From Acidobacteriaceae bacterium (lineage in GTDB: Bacteria > Acidobacteriota > Terriglobia > Terriglobales > Acidobacteriaceae), in assembly GCA_030049955.1 (NCBI GenBank), contig JASIJX010000223.1, forward strand, positions 1 to 5,268: DNA of 5,268 nt, read 5' to 3'. Below, piece after piece: positions 1 to 5,268 of the stretch. A program made the translations under genes and the position numbers. A model generated the notes under the pieces. It searched no databases, was not told the DNA's origin, and saw nothing but the letters and a program-made list of their open reading frames with translations. Each line of letters begins with the position of its first letter. The stretch's first letter is position 1.

Positions 1-188
1 TCGGAGGCGAAATCGACGGCCGTAGCATCATCGTTTCGCCGCAAGGCGAGATCGTTGCGGGTCCAGCTTCCGGGCCGCAATTGTTGTTTGCCGATCTCGA
101 CCTCGATGAGATTGACAAGGGCAAGTTCGATCTCGATGTGGCCGGCCACTACAATCGGCCGGATATCTTCTCCTTTTCGGTGAAATAG
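1..188 (+). CDS. Nitrilase-superfamily carbon-nitrogen hydrolase, C-terminal fragment
   Basis: This is a partial gene cut by the window start. The frame begins with a full codon at position 3 and runs 61 residues to a TAG at 186-188. The visible tail contains GRSIIVSPQGEIVAGP, then FADLDLDEIDKGKFDLDV, then GHYNRPDIFSF. This order (a final beta-strand pair with 'SP.GE..AGP', an 'ADLDL.EI..GKFD.DV' segment, then 'GHY.RPD.F') is the usual C-terminus of true nitrilases and close relatives, which hydrolyse nitriles or amides with a Cys-Glu-Lys triad in the cytoplasm. The triad lies upstream of the window, so substrate and activity cannot be judged. It could equally be a nitrilase-related amidase. 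A short inverted repeat follows the stop codon. Confidence 0.85.
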   Translation, partial: GGEIDGRSIIVSPQGEIVAGPASGPQLLFADLDLDEIDKGKFDLDVAGHYNRPDIFSFSVK

Positions 189-193
189 TCCCG

Positions 194-219
194 GCGCAAA
201 GAGAAAGTCGATTTTGCGC
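194..219 (+). terminator. Hairpin just after the nitrilase gene, possible weak terminator
   Basis: GCGCAAA (194-200) is perfectly complementary to TTTGCGC (213-219), and a G-T wobble (201/212) extends the stem to 8 bp around a 10-nt loop. It begins 5 nt after the stop codon at 188. No T-tract follows directly (the next bases are ATTGGCTGAAG), so it is not a canonical intrinsic terminator. It may stabilise the 3' end of the transcript or act with Rho. The right arm lies inside the left copy of an 18-nt direct repeat. Confidence 0.25.
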
Positions 220-224
220 ATTGG
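207..224 (+). repeat. 18-nt direct repeat, left copy
   Basis: GTCGATTTTGCGCATTGG matches positions 507-524 at 17 of 18 bases, the single difference being T versus C at the sixth base. The two copies are exactly 300 bp apart and bracket the helix-turn-helix part of the regulator pseudogene. The flanking bases do not match. The cause is unknown. Confidence 0.6.
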
Positions 225-652
225 CTGAAGTTTTCGGATTTTATGACTTATTGTCGCGGCGGAGGCCATCTAAGCGGCAAGGCTACACACGCCGGGTCAA
301 CCTGAACACGGAATTCGTAGACAACTACCTGAAGGCCATCTTTACGCTGGGTGGACCGGAGGAAGGACGTGTGACCAATACTGCGCTGGCGGAATGGCTT
401 AGAGTTGCTCCAGCGTCGATTACGAATATGCTGCAGAAGCTCGCAGCGTCTGCCAAGCTGTTCGTGGAATATGAATCGCGGCGCGGGGTTCGATTGTCAC
501 TTGCAGGTCGACTTTGCGCATTGGAGATCTTGCGCCACCATCGCCTGCTCTAGACATTTCTGTACGAGGTGCTCGACTATCCGATCGAGGAGGTACACGA
601 TGAGGCCGAACGGTCTTTCGCCGGCACGGTTCAAATCCACTCGTCAGACTAA
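221..652 (+). pseudogene. Decayed DtxR/MntR-family metal-dependent transcriptional regulator
   Basis: Family members are cytoplasmic Mn- or Fe-dependent repressors with an N-terminal winged helix-turn-helix and a metal-binding dimerisation domain. The frame from a TTG at 221 reads FVDNYLKAIFTL (about residues 32-43), TNTALAEWLRVAPASITNML (52-71, recognition helix), then the wing and LRHHRLL (104-110). A TAG at 551-553 interrupts it. Past the stop the same frame continues with TFLYEVLDYPIEEVHDEAER, clearly family sequence, so one substitution (GAG to TAG would do) explains the break. The stop replaces the Glu of the usual H-R-L-x-E motif (Glu83 in DtxR). After EAER, homology ends where the E-x-x-E-H metal-site motif should follow, and the frame stops at 650-652. 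The true start is unclear: TTG 221 sits in a hairpin/repeat, has no evident Shine-Dalgarno, and the first 30 residues do not look like the family. A truncated 110-residue DNA-binding protein is possible but less likely. Confidence 0.8.
507..524 (+). repeat. 18-nt direct repeat, right copy
   Basis: GTCGACTTTGCGCATTGG lies inside the pseudogene, where it encodes part of the family-typical G-R-x-C-A-L-E-I-L segment. This copy is therefore likely the original, and the copy at 207-224 the derived or coincidental one. Confidence 0.6.
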
Positions 653-850
653 ACGAGAACGCGCACAGGCTTGATTTCGATCATCGCTACAGCAACACTG
701 ATCGCTGCATAGGCGCAGGATGGTTGCGAGTAGGCGCTGATTTCAATCTAGTTAATGATTGTGAGGGTCCTGTTCATGTACAGACTATTGTGTCCATGTG
801 CATACATTTTTGTACGCAGACAGCGAAGCGATTCGACTGCGGTGAAGAAA
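653..850. other. Non-coding stretch, probably eroding DNA
   Basis: Between the end of the regulator relic and the glmS stop codon I find no frame with recognisable protein similarity on either strand. The only suggestive item is a short hydrophobic run read from TTG 671, LISIIATATLIAA, followed by a TAG (710-712) and then AQD. It resembles a Sec signal peptide and cleavage site with an internal stop, and is in the same frame as the pseudogene. Around 740-817 the DNA is visibly richer in A and T than the genes. No intrinsic terminator for glmS (read leftwards) is evident: a CGCAG/CTGCG pairing (818-840 region) lacks a following U-run. Confidence 0.5.
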
Positions 851-2734
851 CTATTCCACTGTTACCGATTTCGCCAGGTTGCGCGGCTGATCGACGTCGC
901 ATCCGCGACGGACTGCGATGTAGTACGCCAGCAGTTGCAGCGGCACCACCTCGATGACCGGCGCCAGCAGCTCCGGCGCGGCGGGGATATGGATGACATG
1001 CTCCACGAGGTTGCCGATCAACGCATCGCCTTCAGTGGCTACGGCGATCACGCGGCCCGAGCGCGCCGTGACCTCCTGAATATTCGAAAGCGTCTTTTCG
1101 TAGCGCAGCTTTGATGCCGGATCGGACTCGTCGCGCGTGGCCAGCACCACCACAGGCAGATTTTCGTCGATCAGGGCATTGGGGCCATGCTTCATTTCGC
1201 CGGCCGGGTAGCCTTCGGCGTGAATATAGGAGATTTCTTTCAGCTTCAGCGCGCCTTCGAGCGCGATAGGGAAGTGGATGCCGCGGCCAAGGTACAGAAA
1301 ATCGCGTGCTGTCGAAAATTCTTTAGCCAACTGTTCGCACTGCGCGGAGCGCGACTTCAGCGTCTCCTCGATCTTGAGGGGTACGCGGCTCAACTCCTCA
1401 ATCAGCGCGATCGATTGATTCGTATCCAGCTTTCCGCGCAGCTGCCCCAGCTTGAGCGCGAGCAGAAACAGCGCAGTCAACTGCGAGGTAAACGCCTTAG
1501 TGGACGCAACGCCAATCTCCGGCCCTGCATGTGTGTAAACGGCGCCGTGAGCTTCGCGTGCCACCATTGCGCCAACCACGTTGCAGATCGCGACTGTTTT
1601 CGACCCTAGCGCCTTCATCTCCCGCTGTGCCGCCAGGGTGTCGGCGGTTTCGCCCGATTGCGTAATGAGCAGTCCCAAAGCGCCGGGGCCGGCGATCGGA
1701 TCGCGATAGCGATACTCACTCGCGTAATCGACATCTACGGGCAGCCGCGCCAGCCGCTCAATCATGTACTTGCCGGCCAGTGCTGCATGCCAGCTTGTGC
1801 CGCAGGCCGCAATATTGATGCTGCCTGCGTTGGCCAGCTCTTCATCGGCCAGCTCCATTTCGCCGAGAAACACCGTGCCGGAATCGAGAGAGACGCGGCC
1901 CAGCGTGGTGTCGCGGATAGCCTGCGGCTGCTCCCAGATTTCCTTAAGCATGAAGTGCTTGTAGCCGCCTTTTTCCGCCTGAATCGGGTCCCATTGAATG
2001 CGCGTAAGCTGGCGCTCGACGGGATTGCCTTCGAAGTCTGTCAGAGTGACGGATGAGGGCGTCAGAATTGCAAGGTCGCCGTCGGCCAGGAAGTAGATAT
2101 TGCGCGTGTGGTGAAGGATACCGGGAACGTCGGAGGCGACAAACGCTTCGCCCTCGCCCAGACCGATGACCACCGGCGGGCCGCATCGCGCGGCGACAAT
2201 TTTGTTCGGTTCCCGCGCCGAAAGCACGCCCAGTGCAAAAGCGCCTGTCAGGCGCTTCACGGCGCGGCGCACGGCCAGTTCCAGAGGAATTTTTTCGCCG
2301 ATTGTCTCGGCGTTCTTGTATATCTGCTCGATCAGGTGCGCGATGATCTCGGTGTCGGTTTCGGTGACGAACTTGTGCCCCAGACCGATCAACTCGTGCT
2401 TCAGCTCAAGATAATTTTCAACGATGCCGTTGTGCACCACGACGATGCTGCCGGTGCAGTCGCGGTGCGGGTGGGCGTTTTCCTCGGTCGGGCGGCCGTG
2501 CGTCGCCCAGCGGGTATGGCCAATTCCGAAGGTGCCTTCGAGCGGCTGGCCGCGCAGCACTTCTTCCAGATTCCCGAGCTTGCCGGGCGCGCGGCGCACG
2601 TCCAGAGTGGGGCGCGTGCAGTTGCCGACGGCAATTCCTGCCGAATCATAGCCGCGATATTCGAGGCGCCGCAGTCCCTCGATGATGACGGGCACAACTT
2701 TCCTGGAGCCCACATATCCCACAATTCCGCACAT
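851..2734 (-). CDS. glmS: Glutamine--fructose-6-phosphate aminotransferase (isomerizing)
   Basis: This cytoplasmic enzyme converts fructose-6-phosphate and glutamine to glucosamine-6-phosphate, the first committed step to UDP-GlcNAc for peptidoglycan and lipopolysaccharide. Its 627 residues compare with 609 in E. coli, and the gene is intact. The class II glutaminase domain starts MCGIVGYVG with the nucleophile Cys2, which fixes the start codon. It is followed by HTRWATHG (73-80), HNGIVENY (101-108) and TETDTEII (124-131). The first SIS domain carries CGTSWHA (311-317), TQSGETADT (358-366) and [10 protein letters not shown] (410-419). The second has [18 protein letters not shown] (483-500) and [13 protein letters not shown] (505-517), with Glu500, His516 and Lys622 matching the E. 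coli isomerase residues Glu488, His504 and Lys603. It ends in the invariant [11 protein letters not shown]. It lies 49 bp after purS on the same strand, so co-transcription is likely. No strong Shine-Dalgarno is visible, and the gap is too short for a glmS ribozyme. Confidence 0.98.
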   Translation of the reverse strand: MCGIVGYVGSRKVVPVIIEGLRRLEYRGYDSAGIAVGNCTRPTLDVRRAPGKLGNLEEVLRGQPLEGTFGIGHTRWATHGRPTEENAHPHRDCTGSIVVVHNGIVENYLELKHELIGLGHKFVTETDTEIIAHLIEQIYKNAETIGEKIPLELAVRRAVKRLTGAFALGVLSAREPNKIVAARCGPPVVIGLGEGEAFVASDVPGILHHTRNIYFLADGDLAILTPSSVTLTDFEGNPVERQLTRIQWDPIQAEKGGYKHFMLKEIWEQPQAIRDTTLGRVSLDSGTVFLGEMELADEELANAGSINIAACGTSWHAALAGKYMIERLARLPVDVDYASEYRYRDPIAGPGALGLLITQSGETADTLAAQREMKALGSKTVAICNVVGAMVAREAHGAVYTHAGPEIGVASTKAFTSQLTALFLLALKLGQLRGKLDTNQSIALIEELSRVPLKIEETLKSRSAQCEQLAKEFSTARDFLYLGRGIHFPIALEGALKLKEISYIHAEGYPAGEMKHGPNALIDENLPVVVLATRDESDPASKLRYEKTLSNIQEVTARSGRVIAVATEGDALIGNLVEHVIHIPAAPELLAPVIEVVPLQLLAYYIAVRRGCDVDQPRNLAKSVTVE

Positions 2735-2783
2735 GAGTCGATTCTATGCGAGAAAACAGCGCGGGCGCGGGAAAACGAAGATG

Positions 2784-3032
2784 CTACTCCTCAATCCGGT
2801 AGCTGTATTCCTCGATCACCGGATTGGTGAGAACCTCGCGGGCGATGCGCTCCACCTCGCCGCGGGCCGCCTCAGCGCTCAAGCCTTCGCTCAGCGAAAG
2901 CTGAAAATACTTGCCCTGGCGCACGGCCGTGACGCCGCCAAAGCCGATTTTGCGGAGGGCATTGTGGATGGTCTGGCCCTGGGGATCCAGAACCGATGTC
3001 TTCAGAGTGACATAGACATGCGCCTTCATCAT
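2784..3032 (-). CDS. purS: Phosphoribosylformylglycinamidine synthase subunit PurS
   Basis: PurS is the small subunit that joins the glutaminase PurQ to the synthetase PurL in three-part FGAM synthase (purine synthesis, step 4). The 82-residue length matches the family (about 80-85). Diagnostic segments are AHVYVTLKTSVLDPQG (4-19), the A-L-R-K-I-G-F helix region, VRQGKYFQLSL and the ending VIEEYSYRIEE. These correspond to the B. subtilis pattern 'KVYVSLKESVLDPQG ... VR.GKY.EL ... VIEDY.YE.EE'. The start is ATG-ATG, and either ATG (3032 or 3029) could be used. No strong Shine-Dalgarno precedes them, and a TATAAT ends only 5 bp upstream, suggesting a leaderless transcript. purL and purQ are not in the window. 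The gene lies upstream of glmS in a probable two-gene transcript and diverges from ppa. Confidence 0.93.
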   Translation of the reverse strand: MMKAHVYVTLKTSVLDPQGQTIHNALRKIGFGGVTAVRQGKYFQLSLSEGLSAEAARGEVERIAREVLTNPVIEEYSYRIEE

Positions 3033-3037
3033 CCGTG

Positions 3038-3069
3038 ATTATATAAGGACCTGCTGAGGCCGCATCCAA
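3038..3069 (-). promoter_or_regulatory. Candidate promoter of purS(-glmS), near-leaderless
   Basis: Read on the minus strand, a perfect TATAAT lies at 3043-3038. Counting about 6-7 bases beyond it puts the transcription start at or next to the A of the purS ATG at 3032. Upstream, TTGGAT (3069-3064) is a plausible -35, but it is 20 bp from TATAAT. It is 17 bp from the overlapping, poorer TTATAT (3046-3041). The -10 is convincing by sequence, the -35 weak. Confidence 0.4.
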
Positions 3070-3154
3070 ATGGGTGAGGCGACGGGTCTCACGGCGTTTT
3101 GGAAGAGCGATCTGTTCTGCTTTTGCGTCGATGCCGCATGAGGTTCCCAGTTCC

Positions 3155-3162
3155 AAAGGAGA
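3155..3162 (+). promoter_or_regulatory. Ribosome binding site of ppa
   Basis: AAAGGAGA is a strong Shine-Dalgarno, 10-11 nt before the ATG at 3173. It supports that ATG as the start, in agreement with the family's normal N-terminus. It contrasts with the other genes here, none of which has such a clear site. Confidence 0.75.
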
Positions 3163-3172
3163 ATGAAGCAAC

Positions 3173-3739
3173 ATGACGAATTATCTTGAACTACCTGTCG
3201 GCGATCGGGCGCCTGAGGTCTTTCGCGCCGTCATTGAGATTCCCATGGACGGCACACAGAAATTCGAATACGACAAGCAGTTGCATGTCTTCAAGCTCGA
3301 TCGCAACCTGCACTCTCCGGTTCACTATCCCGGCGACTACGGCTTCATTCCTTCTACTTTGAGCGACGACGGAGATCCGCTGGACGTGCTGGTGCTGGTG
3401 CCGGGTCCGAGCTTTCCAGGCTGCGTTCAGGAGGTGCGTCCCATCGGCCTGCTCGAGATGCTCGACCAAGGCGTTCTCGACGAAAAAGTGCTCGCCGTAG
3501 GCAAGAACAACCCCCGTTACACAAACGTCTGGAACTACACCGATATTTACCCGCACATGCTCAAGGAGATTACCCACTTCTTCTCGATCTACAAGGACCT
3601 CGAAGGCAAGCGTGTCGAAATCCGCGGATGGCACGACGCCGCCTATGCTCGCGACCGCGTTGCGCGATCGATCAAGCTTTTCGAAGCGGCCAAAGCCAAG
3701 GCTCAAGAAAAGAAGGACAAGAAGGAAGTCGCAGTCTAG
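3173..3739 (+). CDS. ppa: Inorganic pyrophosphatase, family I (soluble)
   Basis: This cytoplasmic Mg-dependent enzyme hydrolyses pyrophosphate to two phosphates and so pulls biosynthetic reactions forward. It has 188 residues (E. coli 176). Active-site residues align well with E. coli: K30-F-E32 for Lys29/Glu31, Arg44 in RNLHSPVHYPGDYGF (44-58), the signature DGDPLDV (66-72) giving Asp66, Asp68 and Asp71 for Asp65, 67 and 70, Asp98 and Asp103 for Asp97 and 102, Lys105 for Lys104, and Tyr140-Lys141 in HFFSIYKDLEGK. The last 18 or so residues are a Lys/Ala/Glu-rich tail beyond the catalytic fold. A strong Shine-Dalgarno supports the start. The gene diverges from purS and runs head-on into the permease gene, the two coding regions overlapping by 4 bp at 3736-3739. 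Confidence 0.97.
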   Translation: MTNYLELPVGDRAPEVFRAVIEIPMDGTQKFEYDKQLHVFKLDRNLHSPVHYPGDYGFIPSTLSDDGDPLDVLVLVPGPSFPGCVQEVRPIGLLEMLDQGVLDEKVLAVGKNNPRYTNVWNYTDIYPHMLKEITHFFSIYKDLEGKRVEIRGWHDAAYARDRVARSIKLFEAAKAKAQEKKDKKEVAV

Positions 3740-5076
3740 CCTGCGTCCATAAGAACAGGCTTGCCCCGCCTGGCGGTCAACGGATACAGCACCGGCCCCA
3801 GCAGCGCGACCGCCGCAGCCACGCCCAGCGCTGAAACCGAGCCTGTCAGCTTTTCACCACGCGAAACTACAAGCGCATATCCAATCAGTGCCGCAGGGCC
3901 AACTCCGAGAAGGCAGGCAATCGCCTGGTTGCCTGCCCGGAACGGCCTCTGCAGCGCAGGCTCCCGCGCTCGCAGCACCGCCAGGGCGACAAATTCCAGC
4001 AGCAGGCTTGCCCCATACAGGATCAGGTCAATCGAGATGAGCCGCTCGAACGGCAATCCGATGGCCATGGCCCATGCGATTCCGCACACGACGATCGCAA
4101 CCCAGGGAGCCCCGCGGCGGTTGCGGCGCGCCAACGTGCGCGGCAACAGCCCGTCCTCTGCCATGGCCATCGGCAGCCGCGTGTAGCTCATCACCAGCGC
4201 ATTGAACATTCCGACGCCCGTGATGCAACCACCCGCCACAACCGCTATCCCCAGCCACGATCCACCCACGGTTGCAGCCGCTGTAGTCCAGTCGCCGGTA
4301 GAAAAACTGCCAGCCGGCAAACCCGCCAAGGCCATTGCCGCCAACGGCAGAATGTAACTCACCGCGGTAATAGCGACGGCAGCCAGCATGGCCCGCGGAT
4401 AATTGCGCTGCGGATTTTCAACTTCCTGCGCCACCGTCGAAGCCTGGTCCCATCCCATGTAGTTCCACATGGCCACCAGGATCGCGCCGGAGATGCCCGT
4501 ATCTGCCGCCGGTCTCGTCCACAGCACCGCGGGATGCACCATCCACCCGCGCCAGAACCCGAGGCCTACAAAAATCGCGAAAGGCGCGAGCAGCAGAACG
4601 AACAGCCACACGGAGTCTTCGCCCACCTCAGGCGCGCCCAACAGGTTCCACAGCGAGCAGCCCACGACGACCCCAAGCGACCACAGATATCCGCGCCAGC
4701 CGGCGGTGAGCGCCGGGCTGAACTTGCCCAGGTAGAGCACAAACAGGGCAGGGTAGAGCGCCATGTCGAAGATGCTGGCCGTGAGCGAGAGCCAGCTCTC
4801 CTGATAACCCCAGAACGGCCCTAGCGCGCGCCGCACCCAAACGTAGAAGCCGCCCTCGGCCGGGATGGCGCTTGCCAGTTCGCCAAGCATCAGCGCGGTT
4901 GGCAGGCACCAGACCACCGGCAGCGCCAGCAGGATGACAATGGCCCAGCCGTACCCGGCTCCGCCAAGAATGTCTTCGATCCCATATGGCCCACCCGACA
5001 CCATGAAATATGTAGCCGCCACCAGCGGCAGCAGGCGCATCTTGCGCAGAGCGGGTTTTTCCAGAGAGCGGCGCAC
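3736..5076 (-). CDS. APC-superfamily permease resembling LAT/polyamine uptake transporters
   Basis: This is a cytoplasmic-membrane secondary transporter, 446 residues, almost entirely hydrophobic segments compatible with 12 helices (roughly 14-34, 42-63, 85-115, 128-147, 155-176, 195-215, 229-252, 272-296, 325-345, 348-369, 384-404, 413-434). Motifs are SGGPYGIED in helix 1 (27-35), AIPAEGGFYVWVRRALGPFW (70-89), MALYPALF (105-112), WNYMGWDQASTVAQEVENP (204-222) and LPMAMAEDGLLP (301-312). These closely follow the pattern of plant polyamine/L-type transporters ('SGGPYG.ED', 'ENGGY..WV..ALGPFWGFQ', 'ALYPVLF', 'WN...WD..ST.A.EVE.P'). Import of polyamines or cationic amino acids is therefore an inference, and another amino acid is possible. 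The start is uncertain: GTG 5076 or ATG 5040 (Met13), neither with a clear Shine-Dalgarno. The frame stays open further upstream but shows no usable start. It is divergent from tRNA-Ser. Confidence 0.88.
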   Translation of the reverse strand: MRRSLEKPALRKMRLLPLVAATYFMVSGGPYGIEDILGGAGYGWAIVILLALPVVWCLPTALMLGELASAIPAEGGFYVWVRRALGPFWGYQESWLSLTASIFDMALYPALFVLYLGKFSPALTAGWRGYLWSLGVVVGCSLWNLLGAPEVGEDSVWLFVLLLAPFAIFVGLGFWRGWMVHPAVLWTRPAADTGISGAILVAMWNYMGWDQASTVAQEVENPQRNYPRAMLAAVAITAVSYILPLAAMALAGLPAGSFSTGDWTTAAATVGGSWLGIAVVAGGCITGVGMFNALVMSYTRLPMAMAEDGLLPRTLARRNRRGAPWVAIVVCGIAWAMAIGLPFERLISIDLILYGASLLLEFVALAVLRAREPALQRPFRAGNQAIACLLGVGPAALIGYALVVSRGEKLTGSVSALGVAAAVALLGPVLYPLTARRGKPVLMDAG

Positions 5077-5157
5077 AATTGTGAATCTATCATCGGCCGG
5101 GGTAATGCGATCGTTCCAGGCATCGCAGTTCGGAAACCACCCGGCCCACGAATCCGG

Positions 5158-5163
5158 TATAAT
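5158..5163 (+). promoter_or_regulatory. -10 element of the tRNA-Ser gene
   Basis: A perfect TATAAT lies 12 bp before the mature tRNA 5' end, so transcription would begin around 5170 with a leader of only a few bases for RNase P to remove. No good -35 is seen: the bases at 17-bp spacing, 5135-5140, read AACCAC. Transcription may instead come partly from upstream. Confidence 0.5.
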
Positions 5164-5175
5164 CCTATGTGACCC

Positions 5176-5268
5176 GGAGAGATGGCCGAGTGGCTGAAGG
5201 CGGCGGTTTGCTAAACCGTTATAGGGTCAAAAGCTCTATCGGGGGTTCGAATCCCCCTCTCTCCGCCA
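5176..5268 (+). tRNA. tRNA-Ser (anticodon GCU)
   Basis: A complete class II tRNA of 93 nt reads the serine codons AGC and AGU. The acceptor stem GGAGAGA (5176-5182) pairs perfectly with TCTCTCC (5258-5264), followed by discriminator G and an encoded CCA (5266-5268). The anticodon stem GCGGT/ACCGT (5203-5207/5215-5219) frames the loop TTGCTAA with anticodon GCT at 5210-5212. The long variable arm ATAGGG/CTCTAT (5221-5226/5234-5239, one G-U) is the serine hallmark. The T arm GGGGG-TTCGAAT-CCCCC spans 5241-5257. The window ends on its final A. Confidence 0.98.

Noticed and set aside
625..645. A tRNA T-loop-like string GGTTCAAATCC
   Set aside because: The flanking bases do not form a 5-bp T stem (only two pairs), and there is no acceptor or anticodon arm around it.
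405..674. An 89-residue open frame overlapping the regulator relic in another frame
   Set aside because: The DtxR-like residues are in the other frame. This one is Arg/Ser/Cys-rich shadow sequence.
554..816. ACATTT(C/T)TGTACG occurring at 554-566 and 804-816
   Set aside because: A 13-mer with one mismatch is expected several times by chance in a window this size.
800..817. Short inverted repeat GCATAC/GTACGC as a terminator or operator
   Set aside because: The stem is only 6 bp with a mismatch or wobble, there is no U-run after it on the minus strand, and no link to a known operator.
724..1114. Overlapping + strand frames covering 724-957 and 755-1114
   Set aside because: Most of each lies antisense to the glmS C-terminus, and the part before 850 has no similarity I can recognise and no ribosome site.
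2735..2783. glmS ribozyme upstream of glmS
   Set aside because: The gap is only 49 bp and lacks the long ribozyme fold, which is known mainly from Firmicutes.
2108..2830. A 240-residue open frame on the + strand, antisense to glmS
   Set aside because: It mirrors the high-GC coding of glmS, has no family resemblance or good ribosome site, and glmS is unmistakable on the other strand.
3074..3098. GTGAG/CTCAC hairpin followed shortly by TTTT in the ppa leader, as an attenuator
   Set aside because: A 5-bp stem with a 9-nt loop and four T's after a GGCG gap is too weak, and no leader peptide or riboswitch fold is recognisable.
3191..3706. A 171-residue open frame antisense to ppa
   Set aside because: It is a shadow of the ppa codon pattern with no recognisable domains. 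ppa has all catalytic residues.

Overview
The window is a GC-rich stretch of ordinary bacterial chromosome. The gene content (stand-alone PurS, a family I pyrophosphatase, a plant-PUT-like APC permease, a nitrilase and a DtxR/MntR relic) and the codon choice would fit an Acidobacteriota-type soil bacterium. That placement is an impression from protein similarity, not a demonstrated assignment. I see no phage, IS, CRISPR or defence module, and no convincing new system.

Layout from left to right: (1) the last 62 codons of a nitrilase-superfamily hydrolase on the + strand, ending at 188, followed by a short hairpin. (2) A decayed DtxR/MntR-type metalloregulator (221-652, +). Its winged helix-turn-helix is still legible, but an in-frame TAG falls where family members have a conserved Glu, and homology stops at the metal-binding motif of the dimerisation domain. 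(3) About 200 bp of non-coding, apparently eroding DNA (653-850) with one signal-peptide-like scrap. (4) A minus-strand pair, purS (3032-2784) then glmS (2734-851), 49 bp apart. (5) A 140 bp divergent intergenic region with a TATAAT facing purS, so close to its ATG that the mRNA would be leaderless or nearly so. (6) ppa (3173-3739, +) with a good Shine-Dalgarno. (7) A 446-residue APC-superfamily permease (5076-3736, -) that converges on ppa, the two stop codons sharing the palindrome CTAG. (8) A complete tRNA-Ser(GCU) (5176-5268, +) with encoded CCA, whose last base is the last base of the window, preceded by a TATAAT.

Functionally this is mostly housekeeping. PurS is the bridging subunit of FGAM synthase in purine synthesis. 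GlmS makes glucosamine-6-phosphate for cell wall and lipopolysaccharide. Both pathways use glutamine as amide donor. Ppa removes the pyrophosphate released by biosynthesis. The permease probably imports polyamines or amino acids. The most notable points are the broken metalloregulator, the near-leaderless purS promoter, the purS-glmS pairing away from purL/purQ, and the permease's resemblance to eukaryotic polyamine transporters.
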